From contig DNHM01000063.1 of NCBI GenBank assembly GCA_003485885.1, forward strand, positions 349 through 13,172: a stretch of 12,824 bases of DNA. The letters run 5' to 3'. The notes beneath the pieces were generated by a model. That model was not told where the DNA came from, searched no databases, and worked only from the letters and a program-made list of their open reading frames with translations. Made by a program: the position numbers and the translations under genes. This document shows positions 1-7,921 of the stretch, piece by piece (positions within the stretch are counted from its first letter, which is position 1; each line of letters starts with the position of its first letter). This DNA comes from Acidimicrobiaceae bacterium (GTDB lineage: Bacteria; Actinomycetota; Acidimicrobiia; Acidimicrobiales; UBA10347).

Positions 1-1705
<1,705 letters not shown>

Positions 1706-1709
<4 letters not shown>

Positions 1710-2170
1710 GCGACAAGCCGTTCAAGATCCTTGGTTTGCAACAGATCGCCGTCGGCGGGCTTGATCTCGAAGCTTTACGTGGCCTGTGGGTCGACACCCT
1801 TGGTGTCACCAAGGTCGGTGACTTCGAAAGTGTGTCCGAGAACGTCCGCGAGGACATACTGCAGCTTGGCACCGGTCCCCATGCGGTCGAGGTCGATCTC
1901 ATGCAACCCCTTGATCCCGATGGTCGCCCTAAGGTCCATGACCCGGCGCTCAACCACATTGGGCTATGGGTCGACGACCTTGCGGCTGCGGTCGACTGGC
2001 TCGAGGCGAATGGCATGCGGTTCACCCCCGGCGGCATCCGTAAGGGAGCGTCCGGCCATGACATCTGTTTCGTGCATCCCAAGGGCAACGACGAGTTCCC
2101 CATCTCTGGCCAAGGTGTCTTGATCGAACTGGTCCAGGCGCCAGCCGAGGTCATCGCCGCCCTCGGCTAG
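1706..2170 (+). CDS. VOC-superfamily protein, probable methylmalonyl-CoA epimerase-like
   Basis: A 154-residue glyoxalase/VOC-fold protein with two beta-alpha-beta repeats. Methylmalonyl-CoA epimerases of this fold (about 148 residues) convert the S to the R epimer that the mutase uses. The start at 1706 is set by the ATGA overlap with the mutase stop and by GGGAG at 1694-1698, 7 bases upstream. Epimerases bind a metal through His, Gln, His and Glu. Here the second-half ligands are in place: His84 in [10 protein letters not shown] and Glu141 in VLIELVQ. The first-half His is Gln13 in LQQIAV, and the second position appears to be Asp64 in VDLMQPL. So the fold and neighbourhood say epimerase, while the metal site is altered. 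A divergent epimerase or another CoA-ester lyase/isomerase of the VOC family are the alternatives. The role is inferred mainly from coupling to the mutase. Confidence 0.8.
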
Positions 2171-2290
2171 CTACCATGTCCGCTCCACGCTCCACGTTGT
2201 GTGACGGACGGAAATCCTGTAAATCGCTCACGCCCACACGCTGCCGATCGGGGTGTCTCATGTACCGACTACCTCGCCATCCACGGAGCG

Positions 2291-2325
2291 CGTGACGGTT
2301 TCCGAGGCTTGTGAAACAGGTCACG
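2291..2325. promoter_or_regulatory. 35-bp imperfect palindrome upstream of MFS gene (candidate operator or leader hairpin)
   Basis: CGTGAC at 2291-2296 pairs with GTCACG at 2320-2325. GTTTC at 2298-2302 pairs with GAAAC at 2313-2317. A 1x2 internal loop separates the two helices and the loop is 10 bases. It ends 7 bases before the GGAG ribosome-binding site of the transporter, a place typical of a repressor operator for an exporter or of a leader hairpin. No T-run follows, so a classic intrinsic terminator for the mutase unit is less likely. Confidence 0.45.
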
Positions 2326-2332
2326 AACTGCT

Positions 2333-2336
2333 GGAG
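2333..2336 (+). promoter_or_regulatory. Ribosome-binding site of MFS transporter
   Basis: GGAG sits 8 bases before the ATG at 2345 and supports that start. Confidence 0.6.
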
Positions 2337-2344
2337 AGTCGTCG

Positions 2345-3574
2345 ATGGCTAGGCCGAACTGGGTGTTAGGTGCAGGTTTCACTGCGCTCTTCCGTGGCTC
2401 GCTGGTCTCGAATATCGGCGACGGAATGCGGCTTGCAGCGTTCCCGTTGCTGGCTGCCTCGCTCACCTCCTCACCGTTTTTGATCGGTGCAGTCACGGCA
2501 GCGCAGTACTTGCCCTGGCTCGTCTTCGCTCCCGTCGGTGGAGTCTTTGTTGACAGGTGGGATCGACGCCAGACGATCCTGGTAACACAAGCCGCTCGAG
2601 GCTTGGTGATGGCGGTGCTTTTTGTCCTTGTGCTCGCAGAACAGGTGGCGATTTGGCACCTGTGTCTGGTCGCCTTCGTCATTACGGCGGGCGAGATCCT
2701 GGTGGATCCGTCCGTGACTGCATTGGTGCCTGAAGTGGTCGATGATGCCGACCTCGATACGGCTAACGGCCGGATCGCTAGCGCCGAGCTGATCACCAAC
2801 GACTTTGCGGGGGCGCCGGTTGGTGCAACAGCGTTCGGGATCAACCCATGGCTTCCGTTTCTTATTGATGCCGCCAGCTATCTCGGTTCGATCGTGCCGT
2901 TTAGAGGAGTGCCCAAGCCGGCCCCAGCACCGGCAGAAATGCCGCTCGTTACCGGGGCGATCAGAGCCGAAGCGAAGGAGGGGTTTGACTGGCTACGGAA
3001 ACACCCGATTCTGGGGCCACTTACCGTGGCACAGGTTGTCTACTACTTCGGCCTATCAGCCGGGTTCAGCCAGCTCGTCACGCTCACTACCCTTGACAAC
3101 GGCGCATCGTCGTTCACCTTTGGCGCTTTGCTTGCGGTCGCTGCGCTGGGAGCGTTCGTTGGATCCTTGGCAGGCGGTCGGTTTGCCCAGCGGCTAGGCC
3201 GGCGCACGACACTTGCCGGTGCAGCCGCCATCCAAGGGCTCACGCTTGCAGCAATGGCAGTAACAAGCTCCACATGGATGTTGTTCTTGATCTGGTTCGT
3301 CAACGGTGTTCCTGCGGGCGTTCAGCGACCGGTGGCACGCAGTCTGCAGCAACGCCTCACGCCGAACCGGCTGTTGGGCCGAGTCAACGTCTCTAACCGA
3401 GTATTCACCCGGGGCGTGATCATGATCGGTGCGCTGACGTGGGGCACCGTCGCCGAAACCGTTGGCGTGTCCTCGTCCTTTGTTGTGGGTGGAGCGATCG
3501 AAGTCGTAGCTGCCGTGCTCATCTGGCGAGCATTGCGGAAGCTTCCGGCTGTCGCCCGCTCGTGGAGTGCCTAA
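2345..3574 (+). CDS. MFS transporter, EntS/MFS_3-like probable exporter
   Basis: A 409-residue integral membrane protein, the usual size for a 12-helix major facilitator. The N-terminal half has a first helix region with LFRGSLVSNIGDGMRL and motif A in loop 2-3 (GGVFVDRWDRR, residues 65-75). The C-terminal half repeats a motif-A-like loop (GGRFAQRLGRR, residues 277-287). The segment LVPEVVDDADLDTANG, about residues 128-142, followed by a small-residue-rich helix, is characteristic of the EntS/MFS_3 branch, whose known members export siderophores or drugs by proton antiport. A hydrophilic central loop (about residues 186-222) separates the two halves. The cargo cannot be read from sequence. 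It is flanked by an upstream palindrome and a 76-base or longer gap downstream, so it is probably a single transcription unit; regulation by a repressor at 2291-2325 is plausible. Confidence 0.9.
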   Translation: MARPNWVLGAGFTALFRGSLVSNIGDGMRLAAFPLLAASLTSSPFLIGAVTAAQYLPWLVFAPVGGVFVDRWDRRQTILVTQAARGLVMAVLFVLVLAEQVAIWHLCLVAFVITAGEILVDPSVTALVPEVVDDADLDTANGRIASAELITNDFAGAPVGATAFGINPWLPFLIDAASYLGSIVPFRGVPKPAPAPAEMPLVTGAIRAEAKEGFDWLRKHPILGPLTVAQVVYYFGLSAGFSQLVTLTTLDNGASSFTFGALLAVAALGAFVGSLAGGRFAQRLGRRTTLAGAAAIQGLTLAAMAVTSSTWMLFLIWFVNGVPAGVQRPVARSLQQRLTPNRLLGRVNVSNRVFTRGVIMIGALTWGTVAETVGVSSSFVVGGAIEVVAAVLIWRALRKLPAVARSWSA

Positions 3575-3677
3575 CACCCGTTTCTAGGTTGAAGATTACA
3601 AAAAGCCCCTTCGGTAAGCACTAAGCAAGAGCCTTCATGATGGCATCACGATGCGCACCTCCGACTACGTTTTCTGC

Positions 3678-5084
3678 ATGGATGAACTTTCATTGATGGA
3701 TGCCACGGCTCAAGCTGAACTCGTGGCGACCGGTGCCGCCTCGCCGCTCGAGCTGGTCGATGCGGCGATCGAACGGATCGAAGCGTTGAACGCGACCGTC
3801 AACGCTGTGATCTACAAGGACTTTGACCGGGCTCGTGACGTTGCAGCGTCGAACGAGTTGGCTGATGGACCCTTCCGGGGTGTCCCGTTTCTGATCAAGG
3901 ACATTGGTGCAAACCAGGCTGGTCTCCCCTACTGGTCCGGCAACATCGCACTCAAGAACATGGGCCATACCGCTACCGAGGACACCGAACTCGGGGCGCG
4001 CTTTCGCCAGGCGGGTCTTGTCACGCTCGGCAAGTCGAATCTGCCCGAACTCGGCTCGGTGCCCACGACCCAGCCGTTGAGTTGCGGGCCAACGAATAAT
4101 CCGTGGGACCTCGCACGGTCACCTGCTGGCAGTAGCGGAGGTTCAGGCGCGGCTGTTGCAAGCGGCATGGTGCCCATTGCCCATGCCAATGATGGAGGCG
4201 GTTCAACACGGCTACCTGCTGCATGGAATGGCTTGGTTGGGCTCAAGACAAGCCGCGGCACTGTTCCGAATCCCGGCAATATTTCCAGGCTCACATCCGA
4301 ACTGGTGGTGACCAAGACCGTCCGAGATACAGCCACCCTCTTCGCAGCTGTGCGCGGTGCGGTCGACGCAGATCTGTTCGCTGCGATGCCGGACCAGCCA
4401 GTGCCTGATCGACCGCTGCGGATCGCGGTCATGAACAACGGCGGACGCATCGAAATTGACCCCGTGTGCGCGCTTGCCGTCGATGCAACGGCAGCTGTGC
4501 TCGAAGGACTAGGCCACCAGGTTGAGATGGTCGACGCCGACAATCTGATTGGTCCGGCGAGTCGAGTAAACGGTGAGTTGTGGATGGCCGCCCTTGCCCG
4601 GCGAGTGTCTGGATTAAGCGAGATGGCGGGGCGTGAGATGACGGCCGACGACGTTGAGCCCTACAACTGGACCGCTGCCGAACGAGGCAAGGGCATGCTC
4701 GCTCATGAGTGGTTAGCAGCTTCGGAACGGCAGCAGGCGTGGTCTGCTTCGGTCATCGACTGGATGGCAGCATTCGACGTGCTCGTCACCCCGACCTCGG
4801 GTGCGCTGCCAATGAAGACAGCGGACCTGTGGCCACCCGACGAGAAGCCATGGAGGATCTCGTCGACCTATGCACGCATCGGGCTCTTCACGTTGCCATT
4901 CAACGTCACCGGTCAACCAGCCATCTCCCTGCCGTTGCACGAGTCAGATGATGGGCTGCCAGTGGGCGTGCAATTGGCGGCAAACATGGGCCATGACGAA
5001 CTGCTGCTTCAGCTCAGCGCAACACTCGAGCAAGCCATGCCGTGGGCTGACCGGCTGGCACCGATCCACGCTTCACGGATGTAG
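3678..5084 (+). CDS. Amidase-signature family hydrolase (NylA-like)
   Basis: A serine amidase cleaving a carboxamide, or in some family members an ester, through a Lys-cisSer-Ser triad. With the ATG at 3678 the protein has 468 residues, with Lys74 (FLIKD), cis-Ser152 (AGSSGGSG) and nucleophile Ser176 (GGGSTRLPAA). This spacing matches 6-aminohexanoate-cyclic-dimer hydrolase NylA (Lys72, Ser150, Ser174, from memory). An in-frame ATG at 3651 would add nine residues (MRTSDYVFC) with no family resemblance. Neither start has a good Shine-Dalgarno, so the start is uncertain. No signal peptide is seen, so it is probably cytosolic. Its stop is 31 bases before the monooxygenase gene on the same strand, which suggests co-transcription. 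It may hydrolyse an amide, or an ester made by that enzyme; the substrate is not determinable from sequence. All catalytic residues are intact. Confidence 0.9.
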   Translation: MDELSLMDATAQAELVATGAASPLELVDAAIERIEALNATVNAVIYKDFDRARDVAASNELADGPFRGVPFLIKDIGANQAGLPYWSGNIALKNMGHTATEDTELGARFRQAGLVTLGKSNLPELGSVPTTQPLSCGPTNNPWDLARSPAGSSGGSGAAVASGMVPIAHANDGGGSTRLPAAWNGLVGLKTSRGTVPNPGNISRLTSELVVTKTVRDTATLFAAVRGAVDADLFAAMPDQPVPDRPLRIAVMNNGGRIEIDPVCALAVDATAAVLEGLGHQVEMVDADNLIGPASRVNGELWMAALARRVSGLSEMAGREMTADDVEPYNWTAAERGKGMLAHEWLAASERQQAWSASVIDWMAAFDVLVTPTSGALPMKTADLWPPDEKPWRISSTYARIGLFTLPFNVTGQPAISLPLHESDDGLPVGVQLAANMGHDELLLQLSATLEQAMPWADRLAPIHASRM

Positions 5085-5115
5085 TCCGCCACGTTTGGTC
5101 CCGTAGGCTCAGGCC

Positions 5116-6675
5116 GTGAGCGAACCAGAGGTTACTGAGACTGCGCATGTCGACGTCCTGATTGTCGGCGCAGGTATCTCGGGAATTGGCGCCGCCTACT
5201 TTCTCAAGACGATGAGCCCTGACCGCAGCTTCGCTATTCTCGAAGGTCGCCAGGATCTCGGTGGCACCTGGGACCTGTTCAGGTATCCCGGAATTCGGTC
5301 TGACAGCGACATGCACACGCTCGGTTACAGCTTCAAGCCTTGGACCGAGGCCAAGACCATTGCCGACGGCCCGTCGATCCTGAACTACCTACGAGACACA
5401 GCCTCCGAACACGGTATTGACGACAAGATCAACTACGAGCACGTGGTGACACGGGCAGAGTGGGATAGCGACGCCGCAACCTGGACGGTCGATGCTCAGG
5501 TAGGCGACACAAAGACCCCCAGTCGGTTCACCTGCAACTTCTTGTTCATGTGTTCGGGTTATTACAGCTACAAGAGCGGCTACAAGCCTGATTTCGTGGG
5601 CGCCGAGGATTTCCAAGGCCAGGTTGTGCACCCACAGGAATGGCCGGAGAACCTCGACTACACGGGCAAGAAAGTTGTCGTCATCGGTTCTGGCGCCACT
5701 GCGGTGACCATCGTTCCGGCGATTGCCGACGCGGTCGAGTCAGTGACGATGCTGCAGCGCTCACCGACCTACATGGTTGCTCGCCCCGATGTTGACAAGT
5801 TCTCACAGAGTCTGCGCAAGGTGCTCCCTGAAACGATGTCCTACGGCATCATCCGCAAGCTGAACAGCGCTAGGGGCGAGTTCTTCTACAACCAGACTCG
5901 GAAGCGGCCCGAGAAGGTCCGCGAACAGTTATTGGGGCGCGCTCGAAAAGCGCTCGGCAATGAAGAAGTCGCGAAGAACTTCACGCCCACGTACAACCCA
6001 TGGGACCAGCGACTGTGCCTGATGCCGAATGGCGATTTCTTTGAGGCCATCAAGGGCGAAAATGCCAGCGTGATCACTGGCTGTATCGATCAGTTCGATG
6101 CGACTGGCATCCTGCTGGAATCAGGCGAACACCTTGATGCCGACATCATCGTCACCGCCACCGGCCTGCAGCTGGTCACGGTGGGCGACATGGATTTCAT
6201 CGTCGACGGTAAACAGGTCGACTTTTCCAACACCTGGACCTACCGGGGCGTGGGCTACAGCGAGGTTCCCAATATGGCATCATCGTTCGGCTACATCAAC
6301 GCGTCGTGGACACTTCGTGCTGATCTGACGTGCGAGTTTGTGTGCCGGCTGCTCAACCACATGCGCGACACCGACACGACTGTCTGCACGCCCCGGCTCC
6401 GTCCTGCCGACGCGCACATGCCTGCGCTGCCATGGATCCAGGACTTCGAATCGGGTTACATGGCGCGCATGATGCCGATGATGCCGAAGCAGGGCGATCG
6501 GGAACCGTGGACTAATCCCCAGAGCTACTCACGGGACAAGAAGGCGCTTCGAAAGGCACCTCTCGAGGACGGCGCGATGATCTTCTCGAACCCAAAGGTG
6601 CCGGCAGTAGCGCATGCGGCGACAGAAGGCCCCGATCTGGAACGAAGTCCAACAGATCCGAACGCTCGGAGATGA
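5116..6675 (+). CDS. EthA-like FAD/NADPH Baeyer-Villiger-type monooxygenase
   Basis: A class B flavin monooxygenase that inserts oxygen next to a carbonyl (ketone to ester or lactone) or oxidises sulfur. It has 519 residues; mycobacterial EthA, which it closely resembles along its length, has about 489. The FAD dinucleotide-binding motif GAGISG is at residues 18-23, then GGTWDLFRYPGIRSDSDMHT. The Baeyer-Villiger fingerprint FQGQVVHPQEWP is at 166-177, and the NADPH motif GSGATA at 191-196. YNPWDQRLCLMPNGD and the ATG-type motif TATGLQL are also present. The start is GTG at 5116; it puts the FAD motif 17 residues in, as expected. The 3' end has a short polar tail beyond the EthA end. The stop overlaps an ATG (ATGA at 6672). 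With the amidase upstream and SDR downstream it fits an alcohol-ketone-ester degradation set, which is inference. The natural substrate is unknown. Confidence 0.93.
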   Translation: MSEPEVTETAHVDVLIVGAGISGIGAAYFLKTMSPDRSFAILEGRQDLGGTWDLFRYPGIRSDSDMHTLGYSFKPWTEAKTIADGPSILNYLRDTASEHGIDDKINYEHVVTRAEWDSDAATWTVDAQVGDTKTPSRFTCNFLFMCSGYYSYKSGYKPDFVGAEDFQGQVVHPQEWPENLDYTGKKVVVIGSGATAVTIVPAIADAVESVTMLQRSPTYMVARPDVDKFSQSLRKVLPETMSYGIIRKLNSARGEFFYNQTRKRPEKVREQLLGRARKALGNEEVAKNFTPTYNPWDQRLCLMPNGDFFEAIKGENASVITGCIDQFDATGILLESGEHLDADIIVTATGLQLVTVGDMDFIVDGKQVDFSNTWTYRGVGYSEVPNMASSFGYINASWTLRADLTCEFVCRLLNHMRDTDTTVCTPRLRPADAHMPALPWIQDFESGYMARMMPMMPKQGDREPWTNPQSYSRDKKALRKAPLEDGAMIFSNPKVPAVAHAATEGPDLERSPTDPNARR

Positions 6676-6755
6676 AACCGTTTGACGGACCGGAAGCCTG
6701 GCCACCAACAACTCCCTACAGCCACGCCAGCCTGACCGACTACTGGACGCACTAG
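6672..6755 (+). CDS. Possible 27-residue small ORF overlapping the monooxygenase stop
   Basis: An ATG at 6672 overlaps the monooxygenase stop as ATGA and opens a 27-codon frame starting MKPFDGPEAWPPTTPYSH, closed by TAG at 6753. The peptide is rich in Pro, Trp and Tyr and has no membrane segment. GGAG lies directly against the ATG, too close for a normal ribosome-binding site, but stop-start re-initiation would not need one. It may be a true coupled microprotein, the remnant of a decayed gene, or chance. I do not recognise it. Confidence 0.2.
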   Translation: MKPFDGPEAWPPTTPYSHASLTDYWTH

Positions 6756-6761
6756 CGCCGC

Positions 6762-6784
6762 CGATCCTCGGAGTGCGAGGATCG
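6762..6784. promoter_or_regulatory. Perfect 9-bp inverted repeat over the SDR translation-initiation region
   Basis: CGATCCTCG (6762-6770) and CGAGGATCG (6776-6784) form a perfect stem around a 5-base loop GAGTG. The 3' arm ends 4 bases before the ATG at 6789 and touches the probable ribosome-binding bases GAGG (6784-6787). It could hide the start as an RNA hairpin, serve as an operator, or end the upstream transcript, though no T-run follows. Confidence 0.45.
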
Positions 6785-6788
6785 AGGC

Positions 6789-7682
6789 ATGCAGAACTTT
6801 GCAGCCAAGCTGGCAGTCATCACCGGCGGCGGCGACGGTATGGGCCGGGCACTCGCCGAACAGCTCACCGCAGCCGGATGCCATGTCGCGATATGCGACA
6901 TCTTCGAAGACACGCTTGCAGAGACCAAGCGGCGCTGTCTCGAGAGCGCCCCGGACGGCGTCCGGGTCTCGACCCACCTGTGCGATGTTGGTAGCGAAGA
7001 CCAAATCCTGCGCTTTCGCGACGAGGTACTTGCGGCTCACGACACGGAGACAGTGAACCTACTGTTCAACAACGCTGGCATCGGTGGCGGGGCAAGCATC
7101 ATCACGAGCCCTCGCGACACGTGGGAGCGGACATTCGACGTCTGTTGGGGTGGCGTCTACTGGGGTGTGCGCGCATTCATGGATGCGCTCATCGCGAGCG
7201 ACGAGGCGATCATTGTGAACACCAGCAGCGTCAACGGCTTTTGGGCATCGCTCGGCCCTGGCCTTGCCCACACGTCGTACTCCGCCGCCAAGTTCGCGGT
7301 GAAGGGATTCACCGAAGCACTCATTACGGATCTGCGCTTGCACGCACCCCACGTGACAGCAGCGGTAGTTATGCCAGGCCACATCGGCACCGGCATCGCC
7401 GGGAACAGCGTGCTGGCGCATGGTGCAGAACAGAGCGCCGCAGCGGCCGAGCGCGCCGCCAACTTCCGTAACTCGGCGCCGATGACGGCACAACAGGCAG
7501 CGACCGTGATCCTCGACGGGGTCAAGGCCGGCGAATGGCGGATCCTCGTCGGCGAAGACGCACACGTGCTCGACATGGCCGTCCGGCAGGCACCGGAAGA
7601 GGCGTACGACATCGACTTCCGTGACCGGTTGGGCGGACATCTCCAGGGCATGCCTCGAGATGAGCAGCCACTAACGAATTAG
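6789..7682 (+). CDS. Short-chain dehydrogenase/reductase (classical SDR), probable NAD-dependent
   Basis: A 297-residue Rossmann-fold oxidoreductase for a hydroxyl/keto pair. The cofactor motif TGGGDGMG is at residues 12-19. An acidic residue, Asp37, ends beta-2 and favours NAD(H). NNAG is at 94-97, the catalytic Ser about 146-147 (NTSSVNG), and Tyr164 and Lys168 in YSAAK. The Ser-Tyr gap is a few residues longer than usual (FWASLGPG insertion). The residue normally Asn in the N-S-Y-K tetrad appears to be Cys119 in FDVCWGGVYWG, where most classical SDRs read VNLWG. The C-terminal tail (about 240-297) is longer than the minimal 250-residue fold. It starts 113 bases after the monooxygenase and may oxidise an alcohol to the ketone used there, or act on an unrelated substrate. 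The start at 6789 follows GAGG and places the glycine motif at the normal distance. Confidence 0.92.
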   Translation: MQNFAAKLAVITGGGDGMGRALAEQLTAAGCHVAICDIFEDTLAETKRRCLESAPDGVRVSTHLCDVGSEDQILRFRDEVLAAHDTETVNLLFNNAGIGGGASIITSPRDTWERTFDVCWGGVYWGVRAFMDALIASDEAIIVNTSSVNGFWASLGPGLAHTSYSAAKFAVKGFTEALITDLRLHAPHVTAAVVMPGHIGTGIAGNSVLAHGAEQSAAAAERAANFRNSAPMTAQQAATVILDGVKAGEWRILVGEDAHVLDMAVRQAPEEAYDIDFRDRLGGHLQGMPRDEQPLTN

Positions 7683-7777
7683 TGCCGATTCTCTTTCCTC
7701 GTGCGGAGCGGCTACCGGGTGCAACCATCACGGCCGAACACTGTCTGGTCGCGCTCATCACACGAGGGCCAATCTGG

Positions 7778-7803
7778 TCGTTCCGGCCGCAAGTGCGGAA
7801 CGA
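7778..7803. promoter_or_regulatory. 26-bp palindrome TCGTTCCG-N10-CGGAACGA, candidate operator
   Basis: TCGTTCCG at 7778-7785 is the exact reverse complement of CGGAACGA at 7796-7803, with a 10-base spacer. Inside it, CCGC (7787-7790) and GCGG (7795-7798) can form an alternative shorter stem. Two half-sites with centres about 18 bases apart suit a dimeric repressor such as the TetR type. A terminator for the SDR transcript is the alternative, though no T-run follows. Confidence 0.45.
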
Positions 7804-7812
7804 TGAGACCTA

Positions 7813-7836
7813 TTCGCTACGTGGTTCGCTACGTGG
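7813..7836 (+). repeat. Tandem direct repeat, two exact 12-bp units TTCGCTACGTGG
   Basis: Two head-to-tail identical copies occupy 7813-7824 and 7825-7836, ten bases after the palindrome and 85 bases before the LLM gene start. It may be a regulator-binding direct repeat or a simple slippage duplication. Confidence 0.6.
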
Positions 7837-7910
7837 ACACGCGCAGGGTTCCGTTCATGTACCGATGGCGGCTCCGTGTGAATTACTGTTCTGATGCAGC
7901 AGACCTACGC

Positions 7911-7915
7911 AAGGA
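7911..7915 (+). promoter_or_regulatory. Ribosome-binding site of the LLM oxidoreductase
   Basis: AAGGA lies 6 bases before the ATG at 7922 and confirms that start. Confidence 0.65.
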
Positions 7916-7921
7916 CAGTTC

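Larger units (their letters stand above)
2171..2344. other. Intergenic region between VOC gene and MFS transporter
   Basis: The 174 bases have no convincing ORF. They hold a short tandem copy of a 7-mer (GCTCCAC twice, near 2184-2197), the imperfect palindrome at 2291-2325 (listed separately) and the MFS ribosome-binding site. I see no clear sigma-70-type promoter and no tRNA cloverleaf. Confidence 0.5.
7683..7921. other. Intergenic region between SDR and LLM oxidoreductase genes
   Basis: The 239 bases hold no convincing gene: the small ORFs crossing it have no family resemblance and overlap the repeats. It contains an 8+8-bp palindrome (7778-7803), a 12-bp tandem repeat (7813-7836) and the ribosome-binding site at 7911-7915. 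It probably carries the promoter of the LLM gene, but I cannot place -35 and -10 boxes with confidence. Confidence 0.5.

Noticed and set aside
2171..2290. tRNA-like look of the spacer after the VOC gene (AAATCCTGTAAATCG and nearby stems)
   Set aside because: No acceptor stem, T-arm consensus or consistent cloverleaf could be built.
3589..3620. Possible promoter before the amidase (TTGAAG with TAAG-type sequence about 18 bases later)
   Set aside because: The -10 match is poor and the spacing ambiguous; AT-rich bases in a 76-base gap are not enough to call it.
3643..3654. Small inverted repeat GCATC-AC-GATGC before the amidase
   Set aside because: A five-base arm with a two-base spacer is expected by chance and is too short to support a regulatory call.
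3651..3677. Upstream ATG start for the amidase at 3651
   Set aside because: It adds nine residues without family similarity and shifts the catalytic positions away from the NylA spacing; no better ribosome-binding site supports it, though it cannot be fully excluded.
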